A stretch of 64,000 bases of DNA, from the NCBI RefSeq assembly GCF_029946145.1, contig NZ_JAQSDY010000025.1, positions 1-64,000 on the forward strand, written 5' to 3'. This DNA comes from Brevundimonas sp. Its GTDB lineage: Bacteria > Pseudomonadota > Alphaproteobacteria > Caulobacterales > Caulobacteraceae. Positions 1 to 11,250 of this stretch are shown in pieces. A program made the position numbers and the translations under genes. The notes beneath the pieces were generated by a model. The model saw only the letters and a list, made by a program, of their open reading frames with translations. It was not told the DNA's origin and did not search any database. Position 1 is the stretch's first letter. The number at the start of each line of letters is the position of its first letter.

Positions 1-134
1 GTTGCAGATAGTTCGATTACCCCTTGCCGACGGAGAGCCGTCCACACAGGGTCGACAGCGGATGAAATCGCCCTGTCGTGGGACGAGGTCGCTGGATTGA
101 TCGCCTGAAGAAACTCGCCCGTGGGATGCGGTGG

Positions 135-1278
<1,144 letters not shown>

Positions 1279-1341
1279 CCGGAAGCCGACACTGAAACAA
1301 CGGTAACCCCCGCAGTTCCCACAGGAAAAATCAGCGTTCGG

Positions 1342-1366
1342 GGAACTTCGCACATGCGAGATGGTT
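1342..1366 (+). promoter_or_regulatory. Candidate EcfG (general stress sigma) promoter
   Basis: GGAAC at 1342-1346 is followed after 17 bases by GTT at 1364-1366. This resembles the EcfG/SigT consensus GGAAC-N16/17-(C)GTT of alphaproteobacteria, although the base before GTT is G rather than C. It lies about 45 bases before the preferred ATG at 1410, so a transcript could start between them. Carbohydrate-storage genes are frequent members of this regulon. Match seen, function inferred. Confidence 0.4.
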
Positions 1367-1409
1367 GATATTTCGACGCCCCCTCCCCGGGGTGTCGGGA
1401 GCCACGGCC

Positions 1410-2522
1410 ATGAAGATCGCGCAAGTCACGCCGCTGTATGAAGCCGTGCCGCCGAAACTGTACGGCGGCACAGAACGCGTCGTGGCTCACCTCACCGACG
1501 CCCTGGTCGACCTGGGTCATGACGTCACCCTGTTCGCCTCGGCCGACGCCGAGACGCGGGCGCGCCTGATCCCCGTGCGCGATCAGGCCATCCGCCTGGA
1601 TCCCGCGCCGCTGAAGTCCGATCTGGCCGCCCACATGACCCTGCTGGCCGAGGTGCTGAAGCGCGCCGACGACTTCGACGTGATCCATTTCCACACGGAC
1701 ATGATCCACTTCCCCTTCTTCTCGCGCTGCGCGGACAAGACGGTCACGACGCTGCACGGCCGGCTGGACATGAAGGACATCGGCGGCGTCTACGAACGCT
1801 GGCCCGAGTTCGGACTGGTCTCCATCTCGGACGACCAGCGCCGCCCCCTGCCCATGGCCAACTGGAAGGCCACGGTTCACCACGGCATGCCCGGCGAAAC
1901 CTATCGCTTCTCGCCCGGGTCGGATGGCTACCTGGCCTTCCTCGGCCGCATCTCCCCCGAGAAACGCCCGGACCGGGCCATCCAGATCGCCACGGCGCTG
2001 AACAAGCCGCTGAAGATGGCGGCCAAGGTCGACGCGGCCGACAAGGTCTATTGGGAGACCGTCATCAAGCCGATGGTCGACGCCAACCCGCTGGTCGAGT
2101 TCGTCGGCGAGATCGGCGATCATCAGAAATCCGCCTTCCTCGGCGGGGCCGAGGCCCTGCTGTTCCCGATCGACTGGCCCGAACCCTTCGGCCTGGTGAT
2201 GATCGAGGCCATGGCCTGCGGCACGCCGGTGGTGGCCTTCCGATGCGGCTCGACCCCCGAGGTCATCGAGGATGGCGAGACCGGCTTCCTCGTCGACACC
2301 CTGGAACAGGCCGTCGCGGCGGCCGGTCGCGCGCGTCTGCTGGACCGCGAGGCGATCCGCGCCCGGTTCGACCTGCGTTTCTCGGCCACGGCCATGGCGC
2401 GGCGCTATCTGGACGTCTACGGCGACCTGCTGGCCAAAAGACCCTATGCCGAGGAGCCGCTGGACGACGTGGTGACGCCGCTGCGCGGCCTCGAGGGCCG
2501 GAGCTTCGCCGCCAACGTCTGA
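1410..2522 (+). CDS. Glycosyltransferase family 4 protein
   Basis: A 370-residue GT-B glycosyltransferase that would transfer a sugar from a nucleotide-sugar donor to an unknown acceptor. The N-terminal Rossmann half begins MKIAQVTPLYEAVPP and contains YGGTERVV. The C-terminal half has the GT4 EX7E motif in EPFGLVMIE, followed by AMACGTPVVAF. The ATG at 1410 is preferred over an in-frame TTG at 1365, because the protein fold starts at MKIAQ and the candidate promoter overlaps the TTG. The glycogen-debranching-type gene 112 bases downstream is probably in the same unit. A role in glycogen, trehalose or exopolysaccharide metabolism is possible; the exact substrate cannot be read. Confidence 0.85.
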   Translation: MKIAQVTPLYEAVPPKLYGGTERVVAHLTDALVDLGHDVTLFASADAETRARLIPVRDQAIRLDPAPLKSDLAAHMTLLAEVLKRADDFDVIHFHTDMIHFPFFSRCADKTVTTLHGRLDMKDIGGVYERWPEFGLVSISDDQRRPLPMANWKATVHHGMPGETYRFSPGSDGYLAFLGRISPEKRPDRAIQIATALNKPLKMAAKVDAADKVYWETVIKPMVDANPLVEFVGEIGDHQKSAFLGGAEALLFPIDWPEPFGLVMIEAMACGTPVVAFRCGSTPEVIEDGETGFLVDTLEQAVAAAGRARLLDREAIRARFDLRFSATAMARRYLDVYGDLLAKRPYAEEPLDDVVTPLRGLEGRSFAANV

Positions 2523-2634
2523 TCATGGCTGAACCGCCCGCGGCTTCGTCCATTACCGTACGGAGGCGCCATCAAGCGCCCGTATTCGGGTGAAAGGTTC
2601 GGGCGATCCTGATCCGCCGCCCCCGGGAGCCTTC

Positions 2635-4782
2635 ATGGACGACGCCTACTCGGTTCAGACGACCGCCGCCGACACCTCGGATACCGACGGCCTGGAACGG
2701 CTGATGGCGCTGAAGGACGCGGACACCTTCGCGGTGGCCGACGGCTGGGGCGACATGAAGGGCGGGGCCGACGGCCTGTTCGACCATGACACGCGGCTGC
2801 TGTCGCGGCTGGTTCTGACCGTCGGATCGGCGCGGCCCTCGCGGCTGAGCTCGGGCGTCAGTCAGGACAATGTCTATTTCACCTGCCATTCGACCAACCG
2901 GCCCCTGCCGCCGATGGGCGGGCGCTCGGCGCCGGCCGGCGTCCTGCATATCGAGCGGCGGCGGTTCGTCCGGGACCGGCGGATGTTCGAGCGGGTGCGG
3001 ATGGTCAACCACGGCATCGAGGACATGCTGCTGCCGCTGGCGATCGATTTCGCCGCCGACTTCGCCGACATCTTCCAGGTGCGGGGCACGCTGCGCGAGA
3101 AGCGGGGGACGACCGAGACGCCCAGCCATGACGGACGACGGGTGACCTTCGGCTATGTCGGGCTGGATGGCGTGCGGCGGATCAGCTGCCTGGCCTTTTC
3201 GGAACCGCCCGCACGGCTCAGCGGCTCGCGCGCCGAATTCATGTTCAGCCTGCCCAGGGGCAAACGCTGCGACCTTTATATCGAGTGTGGCGCCGACCGC
3301 TGCGACCAGCCCGACGAGGCGCGGTTCCGGGCCAATGCGGTGGCGGCCCGGCTGGCCATGCGCACGCGCCGGCGGCGCGGCGCCTCGCTGCGGGGGCCGC
3401 GCAGCCCGCGCTTCAACGACTGGCTGGACCAGAGCCGCGCCGACGTGGCCCTGCTGACCACCGACCTGCCGACGGGCCCGTATCCGTATGCCGGCGTGCC
3501 GTGGTTCTCGACGCCGTTCGGGCGGGACGGGATCATCACCGCCTGGCAGATGCTGTGGCTGGACCCCTCGCTGGCCAAGGGCGTGCTGACCTATCTGGCC
3601 ATGCGTCAGGCCACGGAGTTCTCGGCCTTCCAGGACTCGGCGCCGGGCAAGATCATGCACGAGACCCGCGGCGGCGAGATGAGCGCGCTGGGGGAGGTGC
3701 CGTTCGGCCTCTACTATGGCGGGGTCGACACCACCTGCCTGTTCGTGGCCCTGGCCGGGGCCTATGCGCGGCGCACGGGCGACTTCGCCCTGATCCGCAA
3801 GCTGTGGCCCAATCTGATCGCGGCCGTTGGCTGGATGAAGGATCACGGCGACATACAGGGCGACGGCCTGATCAGCTATCAGCGCGGCGCCGAGACCGGT
3901 CTGTCGAACCAGGGCTGGAAGGACTCCGAGGATTCGATCTTCCACACCGACGGCCGCTTCCCGAAAGGCCCGGTCGCCCTGCTTGAGGTGCAGGGCTACG
4001 CCTACGCCGCCTGGCAGGCGATGGCCGAACTGGGCGCGTCGCTCGGCGATCCGGGAGCCCTGGGCTGGGCGGCGGAGGCCGACCGGGTCAGGGCCCTGGT
4101 CGAGGACCGGTTCTGGATGGAGGACGAAGGCTTCTACGCCATCGCCCTGGACGGCGACGGCGAGCAGTGCCGCTCTATCGGGTCGAACGCCGGCCATCTG
4201 CTGTTCACCGGCCTGCCGTCGCCGGACCGGGCCAGGCGGGTGACGAAACGGCTGCTGGGCGCCGAGTTCCGCTCGGGCTGGGGCGTGCGCACCCTGGCCA
4301 CGGGTCAGGCCCGGTTCAATCCGATGAGCTATCACAACGGCTCGGTCTGGCCCCACGACACGGCCATGGCGGCGGCCGGCATGGCCCGTTACGGCGAACG
4401 ACAGGCCGTGGCCCTGCTGCTGGGCGAGATCTACGCCTCGGCGGCCCATTTCCAGCTGCGCCTGCCCGAGCTGTTCTGCGGCTTCGAACGCCAGCCGGGC
4501 GAGCCGCCGATCGCCTATCCGGTCGCCTGCCTGCCCCAGGCCTGGGCGGCGGGGTCGGTGTTCCTGATGCTGCAGTCGGCGCTGGGAATCGGCATCGATG
4601 CGATCGCCGGGGTGGTCGAGATCGACGACCCGGTGCTGCCGGCGGGGATCGACCGGCTGAACGTCACAAATCTGCAGGTGGGGGACGGGGTCGTCGACCT
4701 GGGCTTCCAGCAGATGGGCAATCATACCGTGGTCATTCCGCAGCGGCGCGACGGCCCGGTGTCGGTGCGGACCGTGCGCTAG
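2635..4782 (+). CDS. Amylo-alpha-1,6-glucosidase / glycogen-debranching family protein
   Basis: A 715-residue cytoplasmic protein. The first roughly 230 residues fit the N-terminal beta domain found in bacterial glycogen debranching homologues (GDE_N_bis). The rest is an (alpha/alpha)6 glucosidase-type domain with motifs such as PWFSTPFGRDGI, ETRGGEMSALGEVPFG, WKDSEDSIFH and YHNGSVWPHDTA, including likely acidic catalytic residues. The ATG at 2635 was chosen; an in-frame GTG at 2590 would add 15 proline-rich residues. It follows a family 4 glycosyltransferase on the same strand. Its stop overlaps the stop of mutY on the other strand by four bases. Hydrolysis of alpha-1,6 branches is the family role; the natural polymer is not shown. 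Confidence 0.85.
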   Translation: MDDAYSVQTTAADTSDTDGLERLMALKDADTFAVADGWGDMKGGADGLFDHDTRLLSRLVLTVGSARPSRLSSGVSQDNVYFTCHSTNRPLPPMGGRSAPAGVLHIERRRFVRDRRMFERVRMVNHGIEDMLLPLAIDFAADFADIFQVRGTLREKRGTTETPSHDGRRVTFGYVGLDGVRRISCLAFSEPPARLSGSRAEFMFSLPRGKRCDLYIECGADRCDQPDEARFRANAVAARLAMRTRRRRGASLRGPRSPRFNDWLDQSRADVALLTTDLPTGPYPYAGVPWFSTPFGRDGIITAWQMLWLDPSLAKGVLTYLAMRQATEFSAFQDSAPGKIMHETRGGEMSALGEVPFGLYYGGVDTTCLFVALAGAYARRTGDFALIRKLWPNLIAAVGWMKDHGDIQGDGLISYQRGAETGLSNQGWKDSEDSIFHTDGRFPKGPVALLEVQGYAYAAWQAMAELGASLGDPGALGWAAEADRVRALVEDRFWMEDEGFYAIALDGDGEQCRSIGSNAGHLLFTGLPSPDRARRVTKRLLGAEFRSGWGVRTLATGQARFNPMSYHNGSVWPHDTAMAAAGMARYGERQAVALLLGEIYASAAHFQLRLPELFCGFERQPGEPPIAYPVACLPQAWAAGSVFLMLQSALGIGIDAIAGVVEIDDPVLPAGIDRLNVTNLQVGDGVVDLGFQQMGNHTVVIPQRRDGPVSVRTVR

Positions 4783-5819
4783 GCGAGGCCGCGTTCCAGC
4801 GCCTTGCGGAAGACGGTCGGGAGGGAACGCAGCGCCTCATCCGGATCGGTCCACAGGAAGTCGCCGGCGCCGGTCGCCGCCCGCACCGACAGCGTCAGCG
4901 AGAAATGGGTGAAGACGTGCTCGACGGACCCCAGGTCGCGCCATTCGGCGGCGACCGGGGGCGCGGCGGCGGAAGCGGTCTCCGACCAGTAAGAGGTGGG
5001 CAGACCCGTCATGCCGCCCAGCAGGCCCTTGTCCGGCCTGCGCACCAGGGCCACCCGTCCCCGGTCGTCGCGCAGCACCCAGGCGGTTCCCGTCCGGTGA
5101 GGGCGCTCGGCCTTCTTCATCTTCAACGGCCAGCGTTCCGGCGCGCCGGACCGGTAGCCGGCGCACCATGCGGTCAGCGGGCACAGCTCGCACAGCGGCC
5201 GGCCCGGACGGCAGACTGTGGCCCCGAGGTCCATCAGGGCCTGGGCCCAGTCTCCGGGGCGATGGTCCGCCACCAGCGATCCGGCCAGCCGGCGCAGCTC
5301 GGGCCGGGCCGCCGGCAGGGGCGTTTCGACTGCGAACAGGCGCGCCATGACCCGCTCGACATTGCCGTCGACGACATTGGACGCGCGTCCGAAGGCGATG
5401 GCCGCCACAGCCGCCGCCGTGTAGGCGCCCACGCCCGGCAGGGCCAGCAGCCCGGCTTCGGTATCGGGAAACAGGCCGCCGTGGTTCGTAGCCACCGCGC
5501 GGGCGCAGGCCAGCAGGTTGCGGGCGCGGGCGTAGTAGCCGAGGCCCGCCCAGGCGGCCATGACGTCGCTGTCGTCAGCCGCCGCCAGTTTGGAGACGGT
5601 GGGCCAGCGGGTGGTGAAGGCCTGGAAATAGGGCGTGGCGTGCGGCGTGGTGGTCTGCTGCAGCATGACCTCGGACAGCCAGACCCGGTAGGGATCGGGG
5701 GCCGCCGCGCCGGGCGGGCTGCGCCACGCCAGCGTGCGGCCGTGGGCGTCGTACCAGTCCAGCAGCGCCGCGCGCATCTCGGACAGGTCGGCGGGCGGGT
5801 GAACCGGGACGGGAGGCAT
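4779..5819 (-). CDS. mutY: MutY, A/G-specific adenine glycosylase
   Basis: Base-excision repair enzyme that removes adenine mispaired with 8-oxoguanine. The 346-residue protein has catalytic Glu50 (SEVMLQQT), the helix-hairpin-helix LPGVGAYTA at about 128-136, catalytic Asp151 (VVDGNVERV), and a 4Fe-4S loop with Cys203, Cys210, Cys213 and Cys219 in the expected C-X6-C-X2-C-X5-C spacing. The C-terminal third is the NUDIX-like domain that recognises 8-oxoG. The gene is divergent from the DUF721 gene with only 21 bases between start codons, a pairing also found in other Caulobacterales. Confidence 0.96.
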   Translation of the reverse strand: MPPVPVHPPADLSEMRAALLDWYDAHGRTLAWRSPPGAAAPDPYRVWLSEVMLQQTTTPHATPYFQAFTTRWPTVSKLAAADDSDVMAAWAGLGYYARARNLLACARAVATNHGGLFPDTEAGLLALPGVGAYTAAAVAAIAFGRASNVVDGNVERVMARLFAVETPLPAARPELRRLAGSLVADHRPGDWAQALMDLGATVCRPGRPLCELCPLTAWCAGYRSGAPERWPLKMKKAERPHRTGTAWVLRDDRGRVALVRRPDKGLLGGMTGLPTSYWSETASAAAPPVAAEWRDLGSVEHVFTHFSLTLSVRAATGAGDFLWTDPDEALRSLPTVFRKALERGLA

Positions 5820-5840
5820 CGACCGCGCTATAACCCGGAA

Positions 5841-6407
5841 ATGCCCCGCACGCTGCCCACCGACGCCGAGGTCCGCGAAATCCTGTCACGCCGGCGCACC
5901 CGTCCCGCGCCCCGCCCCGCGCCCAAGGCCGGCCGGGCGTTGCAGGGGCTGATCAAGGAATTGGATGCAAAGTTCGGCCGCGGCGCCCAGGCGCTGGAGC
6001 CGCGCTGGCGCGAGATCGTCGGCGACCGGCTGGCCCGGGTCACCCGACCGCAGAAGCTGACCAAGGGACGCGGCGGCGCCGGCGGAACGCTGGAGCTCCG
6101 CGTGGCAGGCCCCGCGGCCCTGCTGGTGCAGCATCAGTCCGAAGACATCCTGGCGCGGGTGAACCTGTTCCTCGGAGCAGGCAGCGTCGACAAGCTTCGC
6201 ATCGCCCAGGGGCCGGTGAAACCGCCGTCCGACATCGCCGCCCCGCCCAAACGCCGGCCCGCCGCCCAGCCGCTGGCGGCCCAGGACGAGGCCGCGCTGA
6301 AAGCCTCGGTCGCCGAGGCGCCCGACATCCTGAAAGGCCCGCTGGAACGGCTGGGCCGCGCCGTTCTGGGCGATCCCGAAAAGGGCCGCGACCGCGCGGG
6401 CCGTTGA
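5841..6407 (+). CDS. DUF721 (DciA-like) protein
   Basis: A 188-residue protein. Residues about 30-120 form a DUF721 domain (LEPRWREIVGDRLARVTRP, then GTLELRVAGPAALLVQ and a helix ending at about 115). DUF721 contains DciA, the ancestral loader of the replicative helicase DnaB in bacteria without DnaC. Here the N terminus is rich in Arg, Pro and Lys and the C terminus is an extra helical and basic tail. The ATG at 5841 lies 21 bases from the divergent mutY start. DciA function is an inference from the family. Confidence 0.75.
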   Translation: MPRTLPTDAEVREILSRRRTRPAPRPAPKAGRALQGLIKELDAKFGRGAQALEPRWREIVGDRLARVTRPQKLTKGRGGAGGTLELRVAGPAALLVQHQSEDILARVNLFLGAGSVDKLRIAQGPVKPPSDIAAPPKRRPAAQPLAAQDEAALKASVAEAPDILKGPLERLGRAVLGDPEKGRDRAGR

Positions 6408-6446
6408 CAAAACTTCGCCGTTTCTGTTCTCGAAGGTGTTGATGCG

Positions 6447-6470
6447 CGCGCGATCGCAAGGAATCGCGCG
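6447..6470 (+). other. Inverted repeat in leader of the DsbA-like gene
   Basis: CGCGCGAT and ATCGCGCG face each other across eight bases, ending 39 bases before the ATG at 6510. This would form an eight-base-pair hairpin in the leader RNA or serve as a symmetrical protein site. No function is known. Confidence 0.35.
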
Positions 6471-6509
6471 ATGCTCCGCCAATTCCCGCCGCCAGTTGAG
6501 GACGATCCC

Positions 6510-7163
6510 ATGAGCGCCACCACCCGATACGCCGCCATGAGCCGCCGCGCGGCGATGACCGCCGCCGCCATGGCCGCCATGGCCACACTGGCCGGCTGCG
6601 GCGCGGGCGGCACGAGTGGAGCCGCCGAAGGCGACATGGCCCTGGGCGCGGCCGAGGGGGCCAAGGTCACCGTGGTGGAGTACGCCTCGGTCACCTGCCC
6701 GCACTGCGCCGCCTGGCAGGAAACCACCTGGCCGGCGTTCAAGGCCGCCTATGTCGACACCAACAAGGTTCGCTACGTCTTCCGCGAACTGCCGACCCCG
6801 CCGGCCAATGTCGCCGTCGCCGGCTTCATGATCGCCCGCTGCGCCGGCGAGGACAAATATTTCGACGTCATCCACGGCATCATGGCCAGCCAGAACGAAT
6901 GGCGGGCGGGCGTCAATCCGCGCGACACCCTGTTCCGCGTCGGCAACGGCGCCGGCCTGAACAACCAGCAGATCGAGGCCTGCATCAAGGACCCCGAAAA
7001 CCTGAAGGCGTCCGAGGCGCGTTCGGAGGCGGCCATCAAGGCCGGCGTGAACACGACGCCCGCCTTCTTCGTCAATGGCGTTGCGATCGTCTCGCCGGGC
7101 GAAGAGGGCGCCACCATGGCCGACCTGTCGAAGGCCATCGACGCCGAGCTGGCGAAGGGCTGA
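6510..7163 (+). CDS. DsbA-family thiol oxidoreductase, lipoprotein
   Basis: A 217-residue exported thioredoxin-fold protein of the Thioredoxin_4/DsbA group. It starts with a signal sequence ending in the lipobox LAGC (Cys about residue 30), so it is probably a lipoprotein. The redox motif is CPHC in SVTCPHCAAW, and the cis-proline region is TTPAFFVNG near the C terminus. The ATG at 6510 is preferred to one 39 bases earlier, because GAGGA lies about eight bases upstream. A paralogous gene starts nine bases after its stop. In Caulobacter a similar pair sits just before smc. It probably oxidises or isomerises envelope thiols; the client is unknown. Confidence 0.85.
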   Translation: MSATTRYAAMSRRAAMTAAAMAAMATLAGCGAGGTSGAAEGDMALGAAEGAKVTVVEYASVTCPHCAAWQETTWPAFKAAYVDTNKVRYVFRELPTPPANVAVAGFMIARCAGEDKYFDVIHGIMASQNEWRAGVNPRDTLFRVGNGAGLNNQQIEACIKDPENLKASEARSEAAIKAGVNTTPAFFVNGVAIVSPGEEGATMADLSKAIDAELAKG

Positions 7164-7171
7164 TCGCGCCG

Positions 7172-7795
7172 GTGCGGCCGCCGCGTCTCCTGCTGATCCT
7201 GGCGCTGGCGACGGCGGCGCCCCTCGCCTCGGCCTCGGCGCCCGCGGTCGCGACCGAACAGGTCGCGCCGGTGACGGCGGGGGACCGCAGCATCGGTCGG
7301 GCCGACGCCCCGGTGACGGTGATCGAATACGGCTCCTTCTCCTGCCACGTCTGCGCCGACTGGCATGAGCTGGTCTATCCGACCTTCAAGGCGCGGTTCA
7401 TCGACACCGGCCAGGTGCGGTTCGTATTCCGCAACCTGCCGACGCCGCCGGAAGAAATGTCCCTGCCGGCGCACGCCCTGGCGCGATGCGCGGCGCCCGC
7501 CAGATTTTTCGACGTCGCCGCCAGCCTGATGCACGGACAGGCGGCGGTGCTGCGCGGCGGGACGCTGGACGCCTGGTACGGCCCCGCCATCACCGCCAGC
7601 GGCCGGACCCGGGCCCAGATCGACGCGTGCGCCGCGACCCCGGCCACCCGCGCCGCCATCAACCGCGATATCGACAGCGCCATCGCCGCCGACGCCATAA
7701 GCACGCCGGCCTTCTTCGTCAACGGGCGCCGGGTGACGGACCGCTCGCTGGGCGGACTGGAGGTCGCGATCCGGGCGGCCGCGGCCGGCCGTTGA
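7172..7795 (+). CDS. Second DsbA-family thioredoxin-fold protein
   Basis: A 207-residue protein paralogous to its upstream neighbour. A signal peptide (RLLLILALATAAPLASA) is followed by the thioredoxin fold with an atypical CHVC redox motif in FSCHVCADW. STPAFFVNG supplies the cis-proline loop. The start is a GTG at 7172, nine bases after the previous stop; no ATG gives a complete signal peptide. It lacks a lipobox Cys, so it is likely periplasmic where its neighbour is lipid-anchored. The two genes look like one tandem-duplicated operon that runs on towards smc. Confidence 0.8.
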   Translation: MRPPRLLLILALATAAPLASASAPAVATEQVAPVTAGDRSIGRADAPVTVIEYGSFSCHVCADWHELVYPTFKARFIDTGQVRFVFRNLPTPPEEMSLPAHALARCAAPARFFDVAASLMHGQAAVLRGGTLDAWYGPAITASGRTRAQIDACAATPATRAAINRDIDSAIAADAISTPAFFVNGRRVTDRSLGGLEVAIRAAAAGR

Positions 7796-7809
7796 CCGCG
7801 TAGGAACCC

Positions 7810-10800
7810 ATGCAGTTCCAGCGCCTCCGGCTCGTGGGCTTCAAGTCCTTCGTCGACCCCGCCGAGGTGCATATCGAGCCCGGCCTGACCGGCGTGGTCG
7901 GACCCAACGGCTGCGGAAAGTCCAATGTGCTGGAAGGCCTGCGCTGGGTCATGGGCGCCAACTCGGCCAAGGCCATGCGCGGCCAGGGCATGGACGACGT
8001 CATCTTCGCCGGCGCCGCCGACCGCCCGCCGCGCAACCACGCCGAAGTCCAGCTGACCATCGACAACGCCCAGCGCCGGGCGCCGCAACCCTTCACCGAC
8101 AGCCCCATGCTGGAGGTGTCGCGCCGCATCGACCGCGGCCAGGGCTCGACCTATCGCATCAATGGCAAGGAGGTGCGGGCGCGGGACGTGCAGCTGCTGT
8201 TCGCCGACGCCTCGACGGGGGCCAACAGCCCCGCCCTGGTCCGGCAAGGCCAGATCAGCGAACTGATCGCCGCCAAGCCGCAGAACCGCCGCCGCATCCT
8301 CGAGGAAGCCGGCGGGGTGGCCGGCCTGCACACGCGTCGGCACGAGGCCGAGCTGCGGCTCAAGGCGGCGGAAGCCAATCTGGAACGGCTGGACGACATC
8401 GGGCGAGAGCTCGAGGCGGCCCTGACCCGGCTGAAACGCGAGGCGCGGCAGGCCGAACGGTACAAGAAGATCTCGGCCGAGATCCGGGCCCTGCAGGCGG
8501 CCCTGCTGTTCGTGCGCTGGAACGACGCGCGCGTGGCGGCGGAAGGCGCGGCGGCGGAGCTGGCCCAGGCCGAGCGGGCGGTGGGCGAGGCGACGGCGGC
8601 CTCGAGCCGGGCCCAGACGGCGGCGCTGTCGGCGCAGGAGGCGCTGAAGCCGGCGCGTGAGGAGGATGCGGTGGCGGGGGCCCTGCTGCACCGCGCCTCG
8701 CTGGAGCGGGACCGCCTCGACATGGCCGAGCAGGCGGCGCGGGCCGAGGTCGAACGGCTGACGGCCGAGACGACCCGCATCGCCGCCGACATCGCGCGCG
8801 AAACCGCCATGGCCGGCGACGCCGAGGGCGAGCTGGCCCGGCTGGGCGCCGCGCTGGAGACCCTGACGGCCGAGATCGCCGCCGCCCCGGCGCGGGGACC
8901 GGAACTGGAAGCGGCGCTCTCCGCCGCCGAGGACGCGCGCAAGGCCGCCGACGCCGAGGTCGAGCGGGTGGCGGGCGCGGTCGCCTCGGTCGAGGCCCGG
9001 GTCAACGCCGAAAACGCCCGCAAGCGTGACGCCGAAGCGCGGGTGGATCGGGCCGAGGCGCAGCTCGACTCGGCCCAGGCGGAACGCGCCGGGCTGGGCC
9101 CCCTGCAGACGCCCGAGATCGAGGCGGCGACGGCAGCGCTGGATACGGCGCAGGCCGAACTGGCGGCCGCCCGGGCGGCCGTCGAGGCGGCGGAGACCGA
9201 ACGCGGCGACCGGGCGCGAGCCGAGGCCGAGGCGCGGACGGCGGCGCGGGCGGCCGAGGACCGGCTGGGCCGGCTGCAGACCGAGGCGCGCGGCCTCGCC
9301 CAGCTGCTGGTCCAGGGCAAGCGCGAGTATCCGCCGGCGCTGGACCGGGTGCAGGCCGAAAAGGGCTTTGAGGCGGCGCTGGCTGCGGCCCTGGGCGACG
9401 ATCTGGACGCCGCGGTCGATGCGCGGGCGTCGGCGTACTGGGCCGGGGCGGATGTCCCCTCCCCGGCCTGGCCAGAGGGGGTCGAGCCGCTGGCGAACCA
9501 TCTGTCCGCGCCGGAGCAGCTGGCCGCGCGGCTGGCGCTTTGCGGCGTGGCGGCGGCGGGCGAGATCGAACGACTGGCCGGGGCCCTGCCCGTCGGCGCG
9601 CGGCTGGTGACGCGCGAGGGCGATCTGTGGCGCTGGGACGGTTTCGTGCAGCGCGCCGCGGCGCCGCGTCCGGCCGCCGTGCGTCTGGCTCAACGCTCGC
9701 GTCTGGCCGAGCTGGAAGCCGAGATCGACGCAGGCAAGCCGGCGCTGGAGGAGGCGCAAGAATCGCAGAAGGCGGCGACCGACGCCTTCCGGGCCGCCGA
9801 GGATGCGGTGAAGACCGCGCGGGCCGCCCCCTTCCCGCTGGACAAGGCCGTCACCGCGGCGCGCGACCGGGTCGAGGCGCTGGGCCGGGAGCAGGCGCGC
9901 AAGGAGGCGCGGGCCCAGGCGCTGGACGAGACCATCGCGCGGCTGACCGCCGAGGTCGAGGCGGCGCGGGCGGCCCTGGCCGAGGCGCAGGGGGCCGACG
10001 CCCCGTCGGAAACCCTGCACGGCTTGCGCGCCGAACTGACGGCGGCGCGGACGGCGGCGGACGCGGCGCGCGGGGCGGCGGCGACGGCGCGGGTCGAGCG
10101 CGACGCCGAGGCGCGCGAGATCGCCGGCCGTCAGGCGCGGCTGGAGGGGCTGACCCGCGAGCGCGACGGCTGGGCGGCGCGGGCGAAGGATGCGACGGCG
10201 CGGATCGCGTCTCTGGAGAAGGACGCGGAAAAGGCGGCCGCGCGGCTGAAGGCGGCGGGCGACGCCCCGGCCCAGCTGGCGGCGCAGCGGTCGTCCCTGC
10301 TGGACGCCCTGACCGCCGCCGAGACGCGGCGCAAGGCGGCGGGCGACGCCCTGGCCGTGGCCGAGGGCGCGGCCGGAGAGGCCGATCGCACGGCGCGGGC
10401 GGCGGAAGCGACCGCCTCGGCGGCGCGCGAGGCCCGGGCCGGACTGGCGGCCCGGTCGGAAGCGGCGGCCGAACGGCTGGCCGAGGCCACGGCCAATGTC
10501 CATGAAACGGCGCAGATGTCGCCCGAGGAACTGGGCCAGAAGCTGACCGATGACGCCATCGCCCGCCCACCCGACGCGGCCGGCGCCGAGAGCCTGCTGT
10601 ACGGCCTGGAGCGCGAGCGCGAGGCCCTGGGCGCGGTCAATCTGCTGGCCGAGGAAGAAGCGCTCGAATACGGCGACCGGCTGAACACAATGAGGGTCGA
10701 GCGCAGCGACCTGACGTCCGCCATCGCCAGGCTGCGGGACGGCATCGACGAGCTCAACGCCGAGGGCCGCGAGCGGCTGGTGGCGGCGTTCGACGTCATC

Positions 10801-11250
10801 AACGACAATTTCAAGAGCCTGTTCGAGGCCCTGTTCGGCGGCGGCCAGGCCGAGCTGAAACTGGTCGAGAGCGACGATCCGCTGGAAGCCGGGCTGGAGA
10901 TCTACGCCTGCCCGCCCGGCAAGCGGCTGGCGGTGATGAGCCTGATGTCGGGCGGCGAACAGGCCCTGACGGCGGCGGCCCTGATCTTCGCCGTCTTCCT
11001 GGCCAATCCGGCCCCGGTCTGCGTGCTGGACGAGGTCGACGCGCCGCTGGACGACGCCAACGTCGACCGCTTCTGCCGCATGCTGGACGAGATGCGCAAG
11101 CGGACGGACACCCGCTTCATCGTCATCACCCACAACCCGGTGACCATGAGCCGGATGGACCGGCTGTACGGCGTGACCATGCCGGATCGGGGGGTGAGCC
11201 AGCTGGTCAGCGTGGACCTGAGCCAGGCGGAAGAGATCGTGGCGGCCTAG
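7810..11250 (+). CDS. smc: SMC, chromosome segregation ATPase
   Basis: Condensin subunit that compacts and segregates the chromosome with ScpA and ScpB. The 1,146-residue protein has Walker [10 protein letters not shown] at 31-39, a very Ala/Glu/Arg-rich coiled coil, and a hinge at about 495-610 ([20 protein letters not shown]). After a second coiled coil come the ABC signature [14 protein letters not shown] and Walker [17 protein letters not shown] near the C terminus. Length and order match bacterial SMC. It starts 14 bases after the thioredoxin-fold gene, so they may be co-transcribed. Its stop overlaps the convergent WecG-family gene by four bases. Confidence 0.97.
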   Translation: MQFQRLRLVGFKSFVDPAEVHIEPGLTGVVGPNGCGKSNVLEGLRWVMGANSAKAMRGQGMDDVIFAGAADRPPRNHAEVQLTIDNAQRRAPQPFTDSPMLEVSRRIDRGQGSTYRINGKEVRARDVQLLFADASTGANSPALVRQGQISELIAAKPQNRRRILEEAGGVAGLHTRRHEAELRLKAAEANLERLDDIGRELEAALTRLKREARQAERYKKISAEIRALQAALLFVRWNDARVAAEGAAAELAQAERAVGEATAASSRAQTAALSAQEALKPAREEDAVAGALLHRASLERDRLDMAEQAARAEVERLTAETTRIAADIARETAMAGDAEGELARLGAALETLTAEIAAAPARGPELEAALSAAEDARKAADAEVERVAGAVASVEARVNAENARKRDAEARVDRAEAQLDSAQAERAGLGPLQTPEIEAATAALDTAQAELAAARAAVEAAETERGDRARAEAEARTAARAAEDRLGRLQTEARGLAQLLVQGKREYPPALDRVQAEKGFEAALAAALGDDLDAAVDARASAYWAGADVPSPAWPEGVEPLANHLSAPEQLAARLALCGVAAAGEIERLAGALPVGARLVTREGDLWRWDGFVQRAAAPRPAAVRLAQRSRLAELEAEIDAGKPALEEAQESQKAATDAFRAAEDAVKTARAAPFPLDKAVTAARDRVEALGREQARKEARAQALDETIARLTAEVEAARAALAEAQGADAPSETLHGLRAELTAARTAADAARGAAATARVERDAEAREIAGRQARLEGLTRERDGWAARAKDATARIASLEKDAEKAAARLKAAGDAPAQLAAQRSSLLDALTAAETRRKAAGDALAVAEGAAGEADRTARAAEATASAAREARAGLAARSEAAAERLAEATANVHETAQMSPEELGQKLTDDAIARPPDAAGAESLLYGLEREREALGAVNLLAEEEALEYGDRLNTMRVERSDLTSAIARLRDGIDELNAEGRERLVAAFDVINDNFKSLFEALFGGGQAELKLVESDDPLEAGLEIYACPPGKRLAVMSLMSGGEQALTAAALIFAVFLANPAPVCVLDEVDAPLDDANVDRFCRMLDEMRKRTDTRFIVITHNPVTMSRMDRLYGVTMPDRGVSQLVSVDLSQAEEIVAA

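Noticed and set aside
1..108. Plus-strand frame open from the window edge that ends DEIALSWDEVAGLIA then stop
   Set aside because: Could be the C terminus of an upstream gene, but only about 35 residues are visible, the upstream part is Arg/Cys-rich without a recognisable family, and chance cannot be excluded.
2572..4725. A 717-codon open frame opposite the glucosidase gene
   Set aside because: No domain, composition of a shadow frame (His/Gln/Arg-rich), and the opposite strand clearly encodes a debranching-type enzyme.
6404..6432. Possible sigma-70 promoter TTGACA-N17-TTCTCG before the DsbA-like gene
   Set aside because: The -35 hexamer is good, but the -10 is poor and unlike the Caulobacter GCTANAWC form, so I do not call a promoter.
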